Of a stretch of DNA of 64,000 bases, positions 35,213 through 44,843 are shown piece after piece; position 1 is the first letter of the stretch; each line of letters begins with the position of its first letter. Origin of the DNA: Methanothermococcus okinawensis IH1. Lineage in GTDB: Archaea > AGJL01 > Methanococci > Methanococcales > Methanococcaceae. The stretch spans positions 1,279,495 through 1,343,494 of the forward strand of contig NC_015636.1 of the NCBI RefSeq assembly GCF_000179575.2, read 5' to 3'. The notes beneath the pieces are model-generated. The model was given only the letters and a program-made list of their open reading frames with translations. It was not told the DNA's origin and did not search any database. The translations under genes and the position numbers were made by a program.

Positions 35213-38026
35213 ATGGTATCTAAAAAGACAGATTTAGATAATGAGTATGAATTATTGAAGATAGGTGCATTATTGCATGATATTGGAAAATGGTATAAAC
35301 TTGTGGATGATGATAATACCACCAATAAATCTTATAAAGACCATATATCATTAGGAGTTAAATTTGTTGATGAATTTAAAAAACACTTAGGAAATGAAAA
35401 TAATGATAATATTGAAATTGTAAAATATTTGGTAGAAAATCATCACAACAATATTGAAAATCCTTATGATGTTAAAAAACATTTTTTATTAAATATTTTA
35501 AAGATTTCAGATAAATTAAGCAATGGAGAACTAATAGGATATAATAAAGATGTGAGCTCCGAAAAATATAAACAATTAATATCTATTTTTGAGAATATAT
35601 CACTTCCCAAAAATAACAATGAAAATAACAATAAAGATAATGAAAATAATGAAAATAAAAATGAAAAAAATAGTAAGAATTTTATAAATTATGAAAAATA
35701 TCATAAATATCCATTAATACCTTTAAATGTATCTAATAAATCATTTCCTAAGAAGAATAGCGAAGATAGTTATGATGTAGATTGTAATACTCTCGATAAT
35801 GAATTTGAAAAATTAGTAAAAAAAGATACATCTGGAAAAAAGGTTAATTTTGAAAATTTAATGTTGTTTGTTCAAAAATACACCTGGTGCGTTCCTTCAA
35901 CATACAACAAAATAGGGCATAGTAATTATTTGCCTGATGTTTCATTATTTGACCACTCAAAAACTACCTGTGCTATTGCCTGTTGTTTATACAGGTTATA
36001 TAAAGAGAATAATAAAATTAATGAACTTAACGAAGAGTATGAAGAGTATTTTAAAAATCTATTAAATAATCTAAAAAAGGAATCAGATAAAATAAAAGAT
36101 ATTAAAGAGAAATATCAAAAAGGAGCAAATAGGAGCAATAAAGAAAACAGTAATAAACCAAAAGAAATAGAAGAAACATTAAAGAATATGGAATATGGAA
36201 ATAAAAATATGTTCTCTCTTATACATGGGGATATTTCAGGAGTTCAGGACTTTATATTCAATATAACATCAAAAGGAGCAAATAAATCCCTTAAAGGTAG
36301 AAGTTTTTATTTGGATTTTTTAACGGAGCTCTGTGCAAGATATATTATTAAAGAGTTAAAGTTGCCTGTTGCAAATATACTATTTTACGGAGGAGGTCAT
36401 TTTTACATTTTAAGTCATAAAATTGATAATAATAAATTATCAGTATTTGAAGAAAAAATAAATGACATATTATTTGATAAATTCGGTGCAGATTTATATG
36501 TGGCAATTGGAATGGTGGATTTAAGACCTATTGATTTTTTAATAGATTGTATGGATGAAGATGCCAAAATTGGAATACCTTATAAATGGAAGGAAGCAGC
36601 AGAGGAGACTTCTAAGAAGAAAATGAAAAAATTTGAATATAAAGGAATGGAATTATTTAAAGCAGAAGGAAGCGGGGATGAAAACAAAAGATGTAAAATA
36701 TGTAAAGCTGAAATGAAAAAAGAAGAAAAAGAAGAAGAAAATAAAATTTATGAATTAGACGATAAAACAAAAGTTTGTGAAAATTGTGCATCATTCGTTG
36801 AAATTACCAATTTTTTAAAGAAATTTGGGGAAGATAATGTTATGGATTATAAATTATATGGGTACTCAAATATATTTAAAAAAACTGTAACTTTTGATAA
36901 ATTACCATCATTAAAGGAATTTTTTGATTTAGTTGAATTTGAAAATACAAAATACAATCTTCCAAAAGGTAATGCTGGAGATTCAGAAAAAAGTAATGCT
37001 GGAGATTTAGATATTCCATATAAATTAGGTTCAATAGCATTTCCAATGGAAGATAAAAAAATAATAAAAGATTTCTCTGAATTAGGAGAAGATGCAGAAA
37101 AAAGGACGGGCACAAACAAAATAGGCATCTTAAAAATGGATGTTGATAATTTAGGTAAAATCATCACAAGAGGTCTTGGTGATATAGCAACAATATCAAG
37201 GTTAAGTACCCTGAGCTCTATGCTAACTTTGTTCTTTACAGGTTATATACCTTATTTAATCAAATCAAATAATGATTATAATGACACTATCTATTTAACT
37301 TACTCAGGAGGTGATGACACATTAATTGTTGGAGCATGGGATAGAGTATGGGATTTGGCAAAAGAGATAAACGATAAGTTTAAAGAATTTGTTTGTAATA
37401 ATCCAGATATTACATTAAGTGCAGGAATGGTTATTGTCAATCCAAAATTTGAATACAGAAAAGGAGCATATTTAGCAGAAGAAGAGTTAGAAAATGCAAA
37501 AGATAACATCGTAGAAAAAGACGAAAAAGAAAAAGATAAGAAAAATGATGAAACAGAAGATAGAAAAAAAGATAAAAACGAAAAAGATAGAAAAAAAGAA
37601 AAAAATTCAATAAGTATATTTAATAATGCTTTATCATGGGATTATATTGAAAAGGAAGGGGATTATGAAACAAAATTCGAAAAAGCCATTAAAAATACAA
37701 ACAAAAAAAGAATAATCCATCTAAGTCAGAAAGTTTGTTCTAATCTAAAAAAAGCATTGGTTAGAAATGATAATGATAATGAAGAGTTAAGAGTAAATAT
37801 TCCTTATCTTTGGAGAATGAAATATTATCTTTATAGAAATTATAAAAATGACAAGGAGTGGAAATATGTGAAATTTTTAGATAAATATCTGACAAATATT
37901 GAAGACAATATCAAATCCTGTAAAACAAATATAATTTTCAATGATATAATAATAGCTTCAAGAATTGCAGAGTTAAAAAGTAGAAAGGAGGGAAATAATG
38001 AACTGGAAAAATCATCCAAATGTTAA
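35213..38026 (+). CDS. csm1: Type III-A CRISPR effector subunit Cas10 (Csm1)
   Basis: Cas10 is the large subunit of the Csm complex; on target RNA binding it cuts DNA and makes cyclic oligoadenylates. The 937-residue protein begins with an HD nuclease domain (LLHDIGKW, His22-Asp23; later ENHHNN). A first palm follows (LIHGDISGVQDFIF), then a zinc site (CKICKAEM about 494, CENC about 524), and the second palm with KMDVDNLG and the cyclase motif SGGDD (GGDD at 699-702). Asn/Lys-rich linkers interrupt it at about 137-158 and between about 760 and 800. Both HD and GGDD are intact, so nuclease and cyclase are predicted active. GGGGG lies before the ATG. Confidence 0.97.
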   Translation: MVSKKTDLDNEYELLKIGALLHDIGKWYKLVDDDNTTNKSYKDHISLGVKFVDEFKKHLGNENNDNIEIVKYLVENHHNNIENPYDVKKHFLLNILKISDKLSNGELIGYNKDVSSEKYKQLISIFENISLPKNNNENNNKDNENNENKNEKNSKNFINYEKYHKYPLIPLNVSNKSFPKKNSEDSYDVDCNTLDNEFEKLVKKDTSGKKVNFENLMLFVQKYTWCVPSTYNKIGHSNYLPDVSLFDHSKTTCAIACCLYRLYKENNKINELNEEYEEYFKNLLNNLKKESDKIKDIKEKYQKGANRSNKENSNKPKEIEETLKNMEYGNKNMFSLIHGDISGVQDFIFNITSKGANKSLKGRSFYLDFLTELCARYIIKELKLPVANILFYGGGHFYILSHKIDNNKLSVFEEKINDILFDKFGADLYVAIGMVDLRPIDFLIDCMDEDAKIGIPYKWKEAAEETSKKKMKKFEYKGMELFKAEGSGDENKRCKICKAEMKKEEKEEENKIYELDDKTKVCENCASFVEITNFLKKFGEDNVMDYKLYGYSNIFKKTVTFDKLPSLKEFFDLVEFENTKYNLPKGNAGDSEKSNAGDLDIPYKLGSIAFPMEDKKIIKDFSELGEDAEKRTGTNKIGILKMDVDNLGKIITRGLGDIATISRLSTLSSMLTLFFTGYIPYLIKSNNDYNDTIYLTYSGGDDTLIVGAWDRVWDLAKEINDKFKEFVCNNPDITLSAGMVIVNPKFEYRKGAYLAEEELENAKDNIVEKDEKEKDKKNDETEDRKKDKNEKDRKKEKNSISIFNNALSWDYIEKEGDYETKFEKAIKNTNKKRIIHLSQKVCSNLKKALVRNDNDNEELRVNIPYLWRMKYYLYRNYKNDKEWKYVKFLDKYLTNIEDNIKSCKTNIIFNDIIIASRIAELKSRKEGNNELEKSSKC

Positions 38027-38492
38027 ATTCAAAAATAAGGGAGGTAATATTATGAAAACCCAAAAAGACCCAAAACCAAAAAATCAGACAAAAAATCAGA
38101 ATGAGATGCCATCAATATTAAATGATAAGGATATAGATAATATATTAAACCTGAGCTCTGAAAATGTTAATTTATTTATTGAAAAAGCAAAATTATTGGC
38201 GGAACAAATAGGAGATAAAATTGAAGGAAGGAAAAGAATTGAAAGAATTTCATCATCAAAGTTGAGGAATTTTTATGACTATGCAGTTCAAATTAAAGAG
38301 TCTAAAAGGTCTGATTGGTATCTTAAATTAATGTTGTTAAAACCAAAAATGGTATATAATGCAAGTAAAGAACCTGAGAAATCAGATAGAAGAAAGGCGT
38401 TAGAACTATTTAATAGAGAAATTGATAAAATATTAAATAAAATTGATAAAAATAATAAATCTCATTTTGATAATTTTATGAAGTTTTTTTGA
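37998..38492 (+). CDS. csm2: Type III-A CRISPR small subunit Csm2 (Cas11)
   Basis: Csm2 is the small alpha-helical subunit that lines the crRNA-target duplex in the Csm complex. The conserved part is residues about 40-164: helices with NLFIEKAKLLAEQIG, SSKLRNFYDYAVQIK and DWYLKLMLLKPKMVYNA, ending with FDNFMKFF. Two starts are each preceded by a strong ribosome binding site: the ATG at 37998 (AAAGGAGGG), overlapping csm1 by 29 bases, and the ATG at 38052 (GGGAGGTAA). The shorter form would be 146 residues and lacks only a basic N-terminal stretch. Position and size fix the identity. Confidence 0.92.
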   Translation: MNWKNHPNVKFKNKGGNIMKTQKDPKPKNQTKNQNEMPSILNDKDIDNILNLSSENVNLFIEKAKLLAEQIGDKIEGRKRIERISSSKLRNFYDYAVQIKESKRSDWYLKLMLLKPKMVYNASKEPEKSDRRKALELFNREIDKILNKIDKNNKSHFDNFMKFF

Positions 38493-38556
38493 GGCTGTTG
38501 TAGCTTATCATAAACAATATACAAAATCAAAATAAAATAAAGAGAGGGGATATTAT

Positions 38557-39285
38557 ATGGATAATATAACATTAAAAGGAAAATTAATAATAAATGGTAA
38601 AATTGAATTATTAACAGGAATGCATATAGGAGGAACAGCAGAAACCTTAAAGATTGGGGGTGCTGATAACCCTGTAATAAAAGATAAAAATGGAAATGTA
38701 TTTATTCCAGGAAGTTCATTGAAGGGAAAAATTAGGAGTTTAATGGAAATAAGTGGATACGCCAAGATAACTTATGAAAAAGGAAAACCTGGAAAACCAT
38801 GTGAATGCGGAGAGTGTGATGTGTGCTTGATATTTGGACCACATAGTTCAAATATAAAAGAACCATCAAGAGTTATTATAAGGGATGGATACCTTAAAGC
38901 TAATGATATGAGCGAAGTATATGAAAAATTGGAAATAAAAGCAGAGAATACAATAGATAGAGTTAGTGGAACCACCATTAAAGGAGGGATTAGGAATATT
39001 GAACGAGTGGTTGCAGGAAGCGAATTCAATTATGAAGTTGTTTTTAATATATATGATAAAAATAAAGATAAAGAATTAATTAAAAAATTTATTGAAGGTA
39101 TGAAACTATTGGAAGATGATTATTTGGGAGGAAGTGGTTCAAGAGGATACGGTAAGGTAAAATTCAAAGAATTAGAGGCAACATATAAACCAAAAGAATA
39201 TTATGAAGGAGAAGAAAATCTAAAAGAGACTAAATCAACAGATGATTTAAACCAATTAACTAATGACATTAGCGAATTATTTTAA
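38557..39285 (+). CDS. csm3: Type III-A CRISPR backbone subunit Csm3 (Cas7)
   Basis: Csm3 forms the repeated backbone of the Csm complex and cleaves target RNA every six bases. The 242-residue RAMP protein has HIGGTAETLKIGGADNPVIKD, in which Asp37 aligns with the catalytic Asp of other Csm3 proteins, the glycine-rich FIPGSSLKGKIRSL, a likely zinc site CECGECDVC followed by IFG, DRVSGTTIKGGIRN (thumb) and GGSGSRGYGKVKF at the end. GAGGGGA precedes the ATG. It is expected to be active. Confidence 0.96.
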   Translation: MDNITLKGKLIINGKIELLTGMHIGGTAETLKIGGADNPVIKDKNGNVFIPGSSLKGKIRSLMEISGYAKITYEKGKPGKPCECGECDVCLIFGPHSSNIKEPSRVIIRDGYLKANDMSEVYEKLEIKAENTIDRVSGTTIKGGIRNIERVVAGSEFNYEVVFNIYDKNKDKELIKKFIEGMKLLEDDYLGGSGSRGYGKVKFKELEATYKPKEYYEGEENLKETKSTDDLNQLTNDISELF

Positions 39286-39336
39286 TTAAAAATCAATAAC
39301 TATTTTTTTATTTTTTAAAATTATTAGAGGGGAACA

Positions 39337-40488
39337 ATGTATAATATTATAAAACTTATCCCGAAGGAAAACAGCAAATACCATTTTGGAGAAGGAGATT
39401 TAACCGAAAGTTCAATAGTATTTCATTCCTATAGTTTGTTTTCTGCGATTGTAAATAATTTTGTTAAATTATACGGCGATGGGGAATTTGAGAAATATAA
39501 GGAGAAAATAAAAGAATTGAAAATATCATCGCTATATCCTGCAATATATCAATTTGATTTAGATTTAAATAAAATCGATAAAGAAATATTATTTATACCA
39601 AAACCTATGTTAAAATTGGGATTTGATAGTAAAACTGAGGAAAAAATTAAAGAAAAACCAAAGGATATTAAAAAAATTAAATTTATATCATTAAATGCCT
39701 TAAAAAAGCATAATAAAAAGGAATTGAAAAAAATAACTATTGGTGAAGAGTATCTAATAACTAATAAAGAAAAAGACGATTTTAAATATCAAAACCCAAA
39801 AAATATGGATTTATTTAAAAAAATAATGGAACAAAAGGTTTCAATAGATAGAATAAAAGGAACTACTCTTGAAGATAATGAAAAGGGGCAGTTATATTCA
39901 ATCGAATTTATAAAACCTTTGAGAAAAAAGGATAAAAATAAAAATATAATAAATATCGTTGGATTTTATTTTTTAATTGATTTTAATAGCATTAATGAAG
40001 ATAAAGATATAGTAAAGAAAATCAATGCATCCATAAATTTAATCAAAGATGAGGGATTGGGTGGAAAAAGGAGTATTGGTGCTGGAACTTTTGAGGATAT
40101 TATAATTGATGAATTTAATGAAGAAGATTTAGATATTAAATATGAAGATTTAAATAAAAAATATATCTCCAAAGAGAAAAGATTAACTTTGTCAATTACC
40201 GTTCCAAAAGATGAAGGGGAATTTAAAAGTTTTTGTAATTATCAACTGATTAAAATTGGCGGTTATATCTATCCTTCACCAAATAAAATGGAATATATTA
40301 CAAAACTTAAAAAGAATATATATGCAATTGCAGAAGGTTCTATATGTGATAAAGAAATTAGCGGTGATGTAAAAGATTTAAAACCTGATGGCATAAATCA
40401 AGAAGTAATATTAAATGGACATATCATTACTATTCCCGTAGTATTCTATGAAGAACTTAAAGATTATAATGAAGAGGGGGTGAATTGA
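39337..40488 (+). CDS. csm4: Type III-A CRISPR subunit Csm4 (Cas5)
   Basis: Csm4 caps the 5' end of the crRNA and holds Cas10. The 383-residue RAMP protein starts YNIIKLIPKENSKYHFGEGDL with SSIVFHSYSLFSAIVNNF, has a long Lys-rich middle (about 95-170, with SIDRIKGTTL), the family loop GLGGKRSIGAGTF (about 238-250) and a conserved C-terminal RAMP half (EKRLTLSITVP). A GAGGGGAA site precedes the ATG. Its stop overlaps the region just before csm5. Order after csm3 supports the name. Confidence 0.93.
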   Translation: MYNIIKLIPKENSKYHFGEGDLTESSIVFHSYSLFSAIVNNFVKLYGDGEFEKYKEKIKELKISSLYPAIYQFDLDLNKIDKEILFIPKPMLKLGFDSKTEEKIKEKPKDIKKIKFISLNALKKHNKKELKKITIGEEYLITNKEKDDFKYQNPKNMDLFKKIMEQKVSIDRIKGTTLEDNEKGQLYSIEFIKPLRKKDKNKNIINIVGFYFLIDFNSINEDKDIVKKINASINLIKDEGLGGKRSIGAGTFEDIIIDEFNEEDLDIKYEDLNKKYISKEKRLTLSITVPKDEGEFKSFCNYQLIKIGGYIYPSPNKMEYITKLKKNIYAIAEGSICDKEISGDVKDLKPDGINQEVILNGHIITIPVVFYEELKDYNEEGVN

Positions 40489-40490
40489 TT

Positions 40491-41642
40491 ATGAATATAT
40501 TTAGACCAGATGAATCAAAAACTAAAAATAATGGAATAAAATCCACTAAAAAAGTTCTAAAAATAACTACAATATCTCCTTTAAATATTGGTAATGGAGA
40601 TGTTTATTCCAATATGGATTATTATATTGAAAATGGTAAAGCAAAAATAATCAATATGGAAGAATTATTTGAAAATATAAAAGACATACATAAAATAGAT
40701 GAATTAACAAAATTAATAAAACATAATATGAACAATAATAGAATGGAACTTAGCGTAAAAGAAGCTTATGAAAGTATAGGCCTTTATCTTGATGAGCATA
40801 TTTTAAAAGAAGTCAATTGTAATATTAAAATGGACGCAAAAATACAGGTTAAAAAATTCATAAATCAAAATGGAAAATACTATGTTCCAGGGAGCTCCTT
40901 AAAAGGTGCCATAAGGACGGCTTATATCTTTGACTATTATGATAAACATATTGATAAATTAGTTAATATTTTAGAAAATAAAAAAATACATGACAATAAA
41001 AAAGGAAATGAGGTTGTAAAAACTGCTATTGGTGGTATCAAAGATGATTTCTTTAAATATTTATTAATTACCGATAGCAATATTATACCACCAGAAAATT
41101 TTGAATTTATCAATACTATAAGATACAATACAATGGATGCAAAAAAAGGTAAAAAATCCAATACTATCCCAGAACCAAAAGAAGTCCTTAAAAAAAATTC
41201 AGAGCTCAGGGTAGAGCTCACCATAAAAGATGGTTTTCCAAAAAATTTTGAAGATATAAAAAACATGTGCAACAAGTTTTCAAAAACAGTAGTGGAGTTT
41301 GAATTAAATAACAAATATTTACCGCAGGAAACAATTAAATTTTACAACAATTTACTTAACAACATAAAAAATAACGACAATTCATTCTATTTGGCTATTG
41401 GTTCTGGAAGTTCTTATTTATCTAAAACTATATATTTACTATTATGGAAACACGACAAAGGTAATAAAAAAGGATACTTAAATATTATGAAAAACATATT
41501 TGAAAAGGAGAGAAATAGAAAATTAAAGGCTTCCTTAAAAGGTGCAAGACATTATATTGAATTTCCAAGAACAAGGGTATTAGACAGTAATAAAAACATT
41601 CCAATGGGATGGGTAAAAATAACGGAGGATAAAAATGAGTAA
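40491..41642 (+). CDS. csm5: Type III-A CRISPR subunit Csm5 (Cas7-like)
   Basis: Csm5 sits at the 3' end of the crRNA in the Csm complex and helps crRNA trimming. The 383-residue protein has LKITTISPLNIGNGDVYSN near the start, the glycine-rich YVPGSSLKGAIRTAYIF (about 128-144), ITDSNIIPP and a C-terminal KASLKGARHYIEFPRTR. The ATG at 40491 follows GAGGGGGTGA; an in-frame TTG two codons earlier lies within csm4's stop. Its last 8 bases overlap the first CARF-HEPN gene, so the operon continues. Confidence 0.93.
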   Translation: MNIFRPDESKTKNNGIKSTKKVLKITTISPLNIGNGDVYSNMDYYIENGKAKIINMEELFENIKDIHKIDELTKLIKHNMNNNRMELSVKEAYESIGLYLDEHILKEVNCNIKMDAKIQVKKFINQNGKYYVPGSSLKGAIRTAYIFDYYDKHIDKLVNILENKKIHDNKKGNEVVKTAIGGIKDDFFKYLLITDSNIIPPENFEFINTIRYNTMDAKKGKKSNTIPEPKEVLKKNSELRVELTIKDGFPKNFEDIKNMCNKFSKTVVEFELNNKYLPQETIKFYNNLLNNIKNNDNSFYLAIGSGSSYLSKTIYLLLWKHDKGNKKGYLNIMKNIFEKERNRKLKASLKGARHYIEFPRTRVLDSNKNIPMGWVKITEDKNE

Positions 41643-43122
41643 AGCATTGTTTTTATCAAATGTTGGAAATAGGGATTTAGGAAAGGATAAAACGCCATTG
41701 TTTGATAACAAACCGAATAAAAAATCGGATGAATTAAAGGAATATTGTAGAGAAGAATATAAAAAAATCACAGGAGAAGATTTAAAAGCTGATGAATTGT
41801 TCAGTTTTACAAAAGAACTTTATTCAAGTGGAGTTTATAGGAAATTAGATTTGGAACCAATAATAATAAAATACCAGATAAAAAAAATTTTAGAACTCCA
41901 CGATTCAATAGATGTAGTATTATTTGGAACTCTACAAAATGGGGGTTATAAAACAGACGCATATTATTCTGCAAGTATTATTGAATATATTATAAAAAAA
42001 GAATTTGGAGATAAAATAAATAGTATAAAGGTTTATGCAATTAACGACAATCCATCGGATTATTCATTAATGTTTGAATATTATAAAAAGACACTTAACA
42101 ATTTTAAAAATGATAAAGATTACGAATCCATTTACTTAGGAATTACAGGAGGAACTCCTGCATTATCTTTTGGTCTAATAATATGTGGAGCTCTGAAATG
42201 GGAATTGAAGGCTAAGGTATTATACCAATCATTATTCAAAAATGAACCTACTTATATGGATATAGGTTATAAACTATTCAATATACTAAAAAACAGAGAA
42301 TATATCACATTATATGACAAACATTTGTATGAGCTCTGTGCTGAAATTGGAAAGGATTATAATTTAATACCAGATTGGAAATACCATTATTTATTGGGAT
42401 TGCATTATAAAGAACTTTTTGATTTTAAAAGGGCATTAGAAGAGTTTGATAAGGCATACAAATGCGATAATGTTAATTTTAAGGATAAAAAAGAAATTCA
42501 AAAGGAAATTAATAGTATAAAAGATTTTGAAAAGATAGATATTAATAATATTGTAATTAAAGACAATATTAATCTTTACGCTAAATTAATTGATTTATTA
42601 ATTGAAAATGCTAAAATTAAATGGGAGAATGGCGAATATGTAGATTTTATAGGAAGAATATTTCGATTAAAAGAGGCATTACTTAGAATGATTATAGAAA
42701 AAGAATTTAACATATCAACAAATCCTAAAAATGTTGAAGAAAATGGGAAAAAGATTAAAAGATGGTTGGAATTTGAAGAGTTTTTGGATAACAATCCAAA
42801 GATATACGATTATTTAGAAAAGGAAACTGATTGGAACGGAAGAAAAGAACCAAATAACAGAGTTTTAGATTGGATATTGGGTTATATGGTAAATAAAGGT
42901 AAAAAAGAATGGAAAAAATATGCTAAAATATATGGATTTAGTAAGAACTTGGAAAAATTATCGGAGCTCCGAAATGAGTCAATATTGGCACATGGTTTTA
43001 AGGGCATATCTAAAACTGATATAGTAAATAGATATGATAAAAATAACAATAACGAAATGAAAATAATTAGTGATTTAGATAATATAAAAGAGATAATTAG
43101 TGAATTAATTGATAATAAATAA
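41635..43122 (+). CDS. CARF-HEPN ribonuclease, Csm6-like (first copy)
   Basis: A 495-residue type III accessory RNase. The N-terminal CARF domain has ALFLSNVGNRDLG, VVLFGTLQNGGYKT and the ligand loop LGITGGTPALSFG (about 168-180), expected to bind cyclic oligoadenylate from Cas10. A helical linker leads to the HEPN domain, whose catalytic R-x6-H motif is RNESILAH (Arg446 to His453). Active-site residues are intact. It overlaps csm5 by 8 bases, so synthesis is coupled to the effector. Which ring size (cA3, cA4 or cA6) activates it cannot be read from sequence. Confidence 0.88.
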   Translation: MSKALFLSNVGNRDLGKDKTPLFDNKPNKKSDELKEYCREEYKKITGEDLKADELFSFTKELYSSGVYRKLDLEPIIIKYQIKKILELHDSIDVVLFGTLQNGGYKTDAYYSASIIEYIIKKEFGDKINSIKVYAINDNPSDYSLMFEYYKKTLNNFKNDKDYESIYLGITGGTPALSFGLIICGALKWELKAKVLYQSLFKNEPTYMDIGYKLFNILKNREYITLYDKHLYELCAEIGKDYNLIPDWKYHYLLGLHYKELFDFKRALEEFDKAYKCDNVNFKDKKEIQKEINSIKDFEKIDINNIVIKDNINLYAKLIDLLIENAKIKWENGEYVDFIGRIFRLKEALLRMIIEKEFNISTNPKNVEENGKKIKRWLEFEEFLDNNPKIYDYLEKETDWNGRKEPNNRVLDWILGYMVNKGKKEWKKYAKIYGFSKNLEKLSELRNESILAHGFKGISKTDIVNRYDKNNNNEMKIISDLDNIKEIISELIDNK

Positions 43123-43157
43123 AATAATCGACAATAATAAATATAATAGGTGAATAT

Positions 43158-44717
43158 ATGAATAAAACCTGTTTAATTTGCACACTTGGAAATAGGGATA
43201 TTCAATTTAAAAAAGAGTATGAAAATGAATTAAAAGATATTTTGGGAAACATATTAGATAAAAATAAAGACCATGATTCTAATGACTTAATCATAGCAAA
43301 AGGAAATTTCTTAGAATATTCAAAAAAAATATTAGATAATTATGATAGAGTAAAGGACTATATTGTATTAGCGATTATGCAGACCTGTTTGGATTATATA
43401 AAAGAGCAATTAAATGGAACAGTAGAAAAAATTATTTTAGTTCCAACAAATCAACAAAATGAAGAAAATGTAAGTCCTAATCATAAAGCAGGAGATACCT
43501 TTATTGAAGCAGAAATTATTAAAAGATTTTTAGAAGAAAATGGTTTTAAAGGTAAAGTTGAGATAAAAGAAGCCAGATTCGATGCATCAAATTTGGATAG
43601 GTGGTTTAAACATATACTAACTATAATCGATAATAACCACGATATATTTGATAAAATAATATTTGAAGTAAGCGGGGGAGTCCCAACAAGCAAGGAAGCC
43701 ATAAGATTGGCATCATTATTTAAAGAAAAAATAGAGGTAGTAGAAGTTAAAGGAAAAATTGATAACAAAAATATGAGCTCATTTGAAAAACAAATAATAA
43801 AAGAAAAAGTAAAAGATTTAATTAAAAATTACAATTATGTAGGGGCATTATCATTTAAAGAATACTATACAGATGATAAAAAAATACTAAATCTAATAGA
43901 ACATTTAAATTATAGATTAAATTTTGATTTTGACAATGCCTTAAAATCTTATAATGAAGAAAGATTGGAGAAACTTGATAATGAAAACAATACTATTGAA
44001 AGACTAAAATACCTTATTCTTGAACTTTTAGATAACATGGAAATCGAATTAAGAAATAGAAACTATGCAAACTTTTTAGCAAGGGTTTATAGATTGGAAG
44101 AAGCCATGGGTCAGTATTTTGTTTTAAAGTGGTTTGAAAAAACTAACACTAAAATTAGCTATAAATTAAGCAAAGATGCCCCTTCATCAGGTCTTATTGA
44201 CGCTAAGGATGTAGGCGTAGATAATTTAAATAAAAAAATCGAAAGTTATCTAAAATATTTAGCAAATGGTATTAAAAATAATAAATACAATAATAATTAT
44301 CATCATTCAGGTGTGCGAAAGTTAGTAAATTTTATTGAAGAAAACTGTAAAAATATCAACAATAACACGATAAATTATAAAATTAACATAAATACACCAT
44401 TATATTACAAATTAATAAAATATCTGTATGGAAATTATTCAGATGAAATTAGGGTATATGAAAAAATACAAAAGATGTATAAAAAGGATTATAACAATTT
44501 AAGACATACAACAATAGTAGCTCATGGGTTTGAAGGCATAAATAAAGGTAGAATAAATGATATGCTAAAATCAAATGGCATTGAAAATTGTGATATTGAT
44601 AGATATTTTAATGCTATTAAATCAGAATTCCTTAAAATCGCAATCAAAGATAACAATAATGGAAAAGAAGAAAATATATTTGATAAACTAAATAACGAAA
44701 TAATAAATCTTTTATAA
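43158..44717 (+). CDS. CARF-HEPN ribonuclease, Csm6-like (second copy)
   Basis: A 519-residue paralogue of the preceding gene. The CARF domain begins CLICTLGNRDIQF and has VLAIMQTC and the loop FEVSGGVPTSKEA (about 169-181). The C-terminal HEPN domain has RHTTIVAH (Arg449 to His456), the same R-x6-H spacing as copy one and also followed by GFEGI. Overall similarity to copy one is low outside these landmarks, so the duplication is old. An Asn-rich insert occurs at about 370-385. GGTGAAT precedes the ATG, 35 bases after the first copy. It ends the csm operon. Confidence 0.87.
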   Translation: MNKTCLICTLGNRDIQFKKEYENELKDILGNILDKNKDHDSNDLIIAKGNFLEYSKKILDNYDRVKDYIVLAIMQTCLDYIKEQLNGTVEKIILVPTNQQNEENVSPNHKAGDTFIEAEIIKRFLEENGFKGKVEIKEARFDASNLDRWFKHILTIIDNNHDIFDKIIFEVSGGVPTSKEAIRLASLFKEKIEVVEVKGKIDNKNMSSFEKQIIKEKVKDLIKNYNYVGALSFKEYYTDDKKILNLIEHLNYRLNFDFDNALKSYNEERLEKLDNENNTIERLKYLILELLDNMEIELRNRNYANFLARVYRLEEAMGQYFVLKWFEKTNTKISYKLSKDAPSSGLIDAKDVGVDNLNKKIESYLKYLANGIKNNKYNNNYHHSGVRKLVNFIEENCKNINNNTINYKININTPLYYKLIKYLYGNYSDEIRVYEKIQKMYKKDYNNLRHTTIVAHGFEGINKGRINDMLKSNGIENCDIDRYFNAIKSEFLKIAIKDNNNGKEENIFDKLNNEIINLL

Positions 44718-44718
44718 T

Positions 44719-44775
44719 ATCTTTTAATTTATATTTTTTATTTATTTTTATTTATTTTTATAAAAGATTACTTTT
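44719..44775 (+). terminator. Likely terminator of the csm operon
   Basis: ATCTTTTA (44719-44726) and its reverse complement TAAAAGAT (44761-44768) enclose several T-runs, and more T-runs follow. Archaeal termination depends mainly on oligo-T tracts, so this is a reasonable end of the csm transcript, directly after the last stop codon at 44717. Confidence 0.4.
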
Positions 44776-44843
44776 TAATAAATAAATTTTATAATTTTTT
44801 TTATATTAAATTTAGTTTATAATTTTATTTTTTTGGTGAAAAC

